A DNA stretch of 64,000 bases. Origin: Nereocystis luetkeana (Eukaryota; Sar; Phaeophyceae; Laminariales; Laminariaceae). The notes beneath the pieces are model-generated. The model worked only from the letters and a program-made list of their open reading frames with translations. It did no database searches and had not been told where the DNA came from. The stretch covers positions 8,672,313 to 8,736,312 of the forward strand of contig JARUPZ010000003.1 of NCBI GenBank assembly GCA_031213475.1, read 5' to 3'. The translations under genes were made by a program, and so were the position numbers. Each line of letters starts with the position of its first letter. Position 1 is the first letter of the stretch. This document shows, piece after piece, positions 61,494 through 64,000 of the stretch.

Positions 61494-63082
61494 ATAATAC
61501 CAGGCACCTGCAGTGGCACTGCCAGGAATGTCATGACCCTGGTACCGATGTGAACAAAGGGAAAATATGTGCATCTTCATGTCCGAAGCTGACTTGCGCT
61601 GGCTTTTCAGCAGATGGCGTGCAGAGAGCACGTGTAGCTCGTCGTCCGCGCAGCCCTCAGGTTAAGATAAATAATCAATTCTACTCCGGTACGCGGTAAA
61701 CTGCACGAGTGCGCCTCGTCAGGGTGCAGACAGCCCCCGACCTACACGGACAGAGTATATCCACACGTAGGCGAGAAGCTTTTCACACTTACTTGGGGCA
61801 ATGCCCAGATACAGCAGACACGAAGTATGACGGCATGTCACGTGGTGGGAGACATCATCGCCCACAAGACATCGAGGGTGGATCAGGGGGAACCAACGTG
61901 AACGCCCTGTGAAGACCCAGATCGAATCAAAGCGAGCGTATCAAGCGCAGGTTAAAGGTATCCTACATGCATCGGAGGGAGACCTGATGGCCTGACGGGC
62001 TGCTGCGGTCCCGCACACTCAACACCGATCAACGAGCAATGACCAATGTATTTGACAGCGAGGACTGAAAATGTATGTACATTTTGTACCTTCTTTTTGT
62101 TGTTTTTGTGGACAGGGAGAGGCGTCGAACAGGTTGGTTTACAGACGTAAATTCATTTGCTCCATAAGCCCGGGGAGGAATATTTTCGGCCGATCGTCTG
62201 TGTATATGTGGCGGTCACCTTGCGCTGCTTCTGGACGCGCATGTCAAACGGAGGCAAGTACCTGCAAAGAGGGTGTAGTTTGGTTGTAGCGACGAGCAGG
62301 GAGCCAGTTGGGCGCCTGTCGCTTGCGACGATGAGATAGGAAGATCTCGACCGAGGAGGACCATACAAAACACACTCTAGCCAACACTGAACAATAAATG
62401 GCTAGAAGCTGGGTAGCACTCACCTCGACATAGACTCCCCCGGCCGAACCTCGACACGGCTGCGCCAAGTCGGGCACAACAAGCTTAGGGGTTGCACAGG
62501 CGAGGACTCCGCCGAACAAGGGGGGAAACCACAGGGGACTGTTGTTCGCGCTCTGCCTGACACCTTCGCATCCTCCTCTTCTTGCGGTTATTTATACCCT
62601 TCGAAGGCATGTCGGACAGGGGACTAGATAGAGTCTAGGGCGTATTCAACATGAAAAATCCACGCCATCATGTTAAGTCCTGACAAGGTCATGCAGAACG
62701 CAGGAGGCGTAATAGCCATAATATGAACGGGCATTATTACTGCTGTCGATCAGTGATGGCCCTCTTTTTGCGGGCGTGTATCACCTAGACCCGCAGATGC
62801 GGTGCATAGGCGCAGGCATGGTCACACCGAGACACCGAGTGGTTGGTAGTAAACATACCGATAGTGGCCGACTACTTATCTACCAGGCATAATATATCCT
62901 CAGGCCACCAGGACGAAGAATAATTACGACCGGCTATGGTGTACATCCGCTTGTTGTACAGACAATACGGCCTCGGGCAGTTTGCACCGCGTCAGTATTT
63001 TTGACAGAAGGCAACGGAATCAGGGCGTTTGGTTACAGGACAGAGGCCCTAATACTACTGCCGTACGTGCGATTCACACTAT

Positions 63083-63185
63083 TACGCGGAACCATATTAA
63101 ATAGGGCCTATGGTACACATAAAAACCTATATATTTACTTATTTTCGCTAACAATATTTGGCCCTATTTACTATGGTCCCCCCTA
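63083..63185. mobile_element. TACGGGGG... MITE family, copy 3 (interior inverted relative to copies 1 and 2)
   Basis: A 103-bp element. The left end TACGCGGAACCATATTAAAT is diverged and the right end ATTTACTATGGTCCCCCC is well kept. The interior (CACATAAAAACCTAT) is the complement of that in copies 1 and 2, so the element is inserted in the opposite direction. Confidence 0.75.
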
Positions 63186-63570
63186 AATAATAGGCGTCCA
63201 AACCTCGGACGAAGAGTCACGCACCCTGCACATCAACAGTCTTCGCGAGCGCAGCTCGAGAGCTATTTGGAGATGATACCTCGTGCGTAGGTCGGATGGT
63301 CCCAAAACGAAGCGTTTCGCAAATTCTGGAGGCGTTGCCCTTGTGGGATGCCCATGGGGGGGGGGAACCAAGAGCTGTGGAACACTCGGGTACCTGGCAC
63401 TGGTCCTGGGCCCGACATCTGATCGTCGCAACATCGAAACAGGCACGAGAAGTGAGCGGCGTAAAGAAGAGGGGTGCCCTATTTTTTCGATGAGACTCGA
63501 TTACATACAGCAGTAGTATCAGGTGAGCTGAGTGCCAATACCTCCGTCGTCTGAAATATGGTCTGACGTG

Positions 63571-63664
63571 CTTTTTTTAGAACTGCAGTCCGGTTTGGGG
63601 GACAAACCACTTAAACTCCAGGTAGTTTGTCCCCAAGACGGGACTGCGGTCCTAAACGGGTTAC
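63571..63664. mobile_element. TTAA-type palindromic MITE, copy C
   Basis: The hairpin arms TTAGAACTGCAGTCCGGTTT and ACGGGACTGCGGTCCTAAAC belong to the family at 33230 and 37411. The right end reads GGGTTAC and the left TTAA is lost, so the ends have decayed. Confidence 0.75.
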
Positions 63665-63736
63665 CAAAGCGCATTTGGGGGCAAACCACTCAAACTCCAG
63701 GTAGTTTGTCCCCGAAACGGGGATGCGGTCCTACCG
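63665..63736. mobile_element. TTAA-type palindromic MITE, truncated copy D
   Basis: GGGGGCAAACCACTCAAACTCCAGGTAG repeats the core of copy C immediately beside it, ending in GGATGCGGTCCTACC. The outer left arm is missing. The shared CTCCAGGTAGTTTGTCCCC indicates that C and D arose by local duplication. Confidence 0.7.
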
Positions 63737-64000
63737 AAACGCATCGAACGGAGAAGATTGTCTGGTACCAGGTACTACAGCAGTGAATTTTAGTATAGCG
63801 CGCGTGCTCGATTGAGCAAAAAAGCTTGGACAATCGAGGACTAGAAACTGTGGGTAGAATATATATGGTGGTCCACCTTCCGAAGGTATTATTCTTGTGG
63901 ATTTATATTAACGAAGCTTACTTGTCAGCGGGGACATAATAAGCTGGGCGACGATGATCCTGGAGATTCAACACGCACCTTGAATCATTCGCCTAGATAG

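Larger units (their letters stand above)
55835..64000. other. Intergenic region downstream of MTHFR
   Basis: This 8.2-kb region contains the repeats listed separately. Several open frames of 100-186 codons (56516-57360 minus; 59240-59934 minus; 59573-59878 plus) overlap each other in different frames or strands and show no domain or splice structure I recognise. I see no gene that I can support. Confidence 0.5.

Overview
This is eukaryotic nuclear DNA: three protein-coding genes split into many short exons, with long repeat-filled introns and intergenic spaces. A brown alga (Ectocarpus-like stramenopile) is the best guess. The reasons are GT-AG introns of about 0.3-2.4 kb, roughly balanced base composition, long CTG/CAG microsatellites, a TRP-type channel gene, and a non-LTR retrotransposon tail of a kind I associate with brown algae. 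The lineage call is inference, about 60 percent.

Layout. (1) 1-11930, plus strand: the 3' part of an ankyrin-repeat/TRP-like cation channel gene. Ten exons are visible, and the 5' end probably lies outside the window. (2) 11931-19366: gene-poor tail-to-tail space with a 177-bp CTG tract, a four-copy 145-148-bp satellite, a 24-bp minisatellite and tRNA-like fragments. (3) 19367-24421, minus strand: a complete eight-exon RMND5/GID2-type E3 ubiquitin ligase subunit. (4) 24422-31429: head-to-head intergenic space with no convincing gene. (5) 31430 to about 55.6-55.8 kb, plus strand: an apparently complete methylenetetrahydrofolate reductase (MTHFR) gene with 13 or 14 coding exons. Its first intron is 12.7 kb and is packed with a SINE, TTAA-flanked and other MITEs, a hAT transposase remnant, a LINE remnant and thousands of bases of degenerate TAACA/TGTTA-rich repeats. 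Its tenth intron appears to use a GC donor. (6) 55.8-64 kb: intergenic, with an 89-bp triplication, a cluster of CCATGG-centred palindromes and more MITEs.

The three genes are unrelated in function: ion channel, protein degradation and one-carbon metabolism. They do not form a pathway or operon. Each exon chain was built by requiring splice dinucleotides, matching intron phases and an uninterrupted alignment to remembered family sequences. The phases close exactly for all three, which is the main support. The most novel material is in the repeats: one tRNA-derived SINE family (two good copies, two relics), two small palindromic MITE families, a long foldback element with a tandemly duplicated arm, and two unusual short-palindrome arrays. 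I recognised no LTR retroelement, virus-derived element, CRISPR array or toxin gene, and nothing I can defend as a wholly new gene system.
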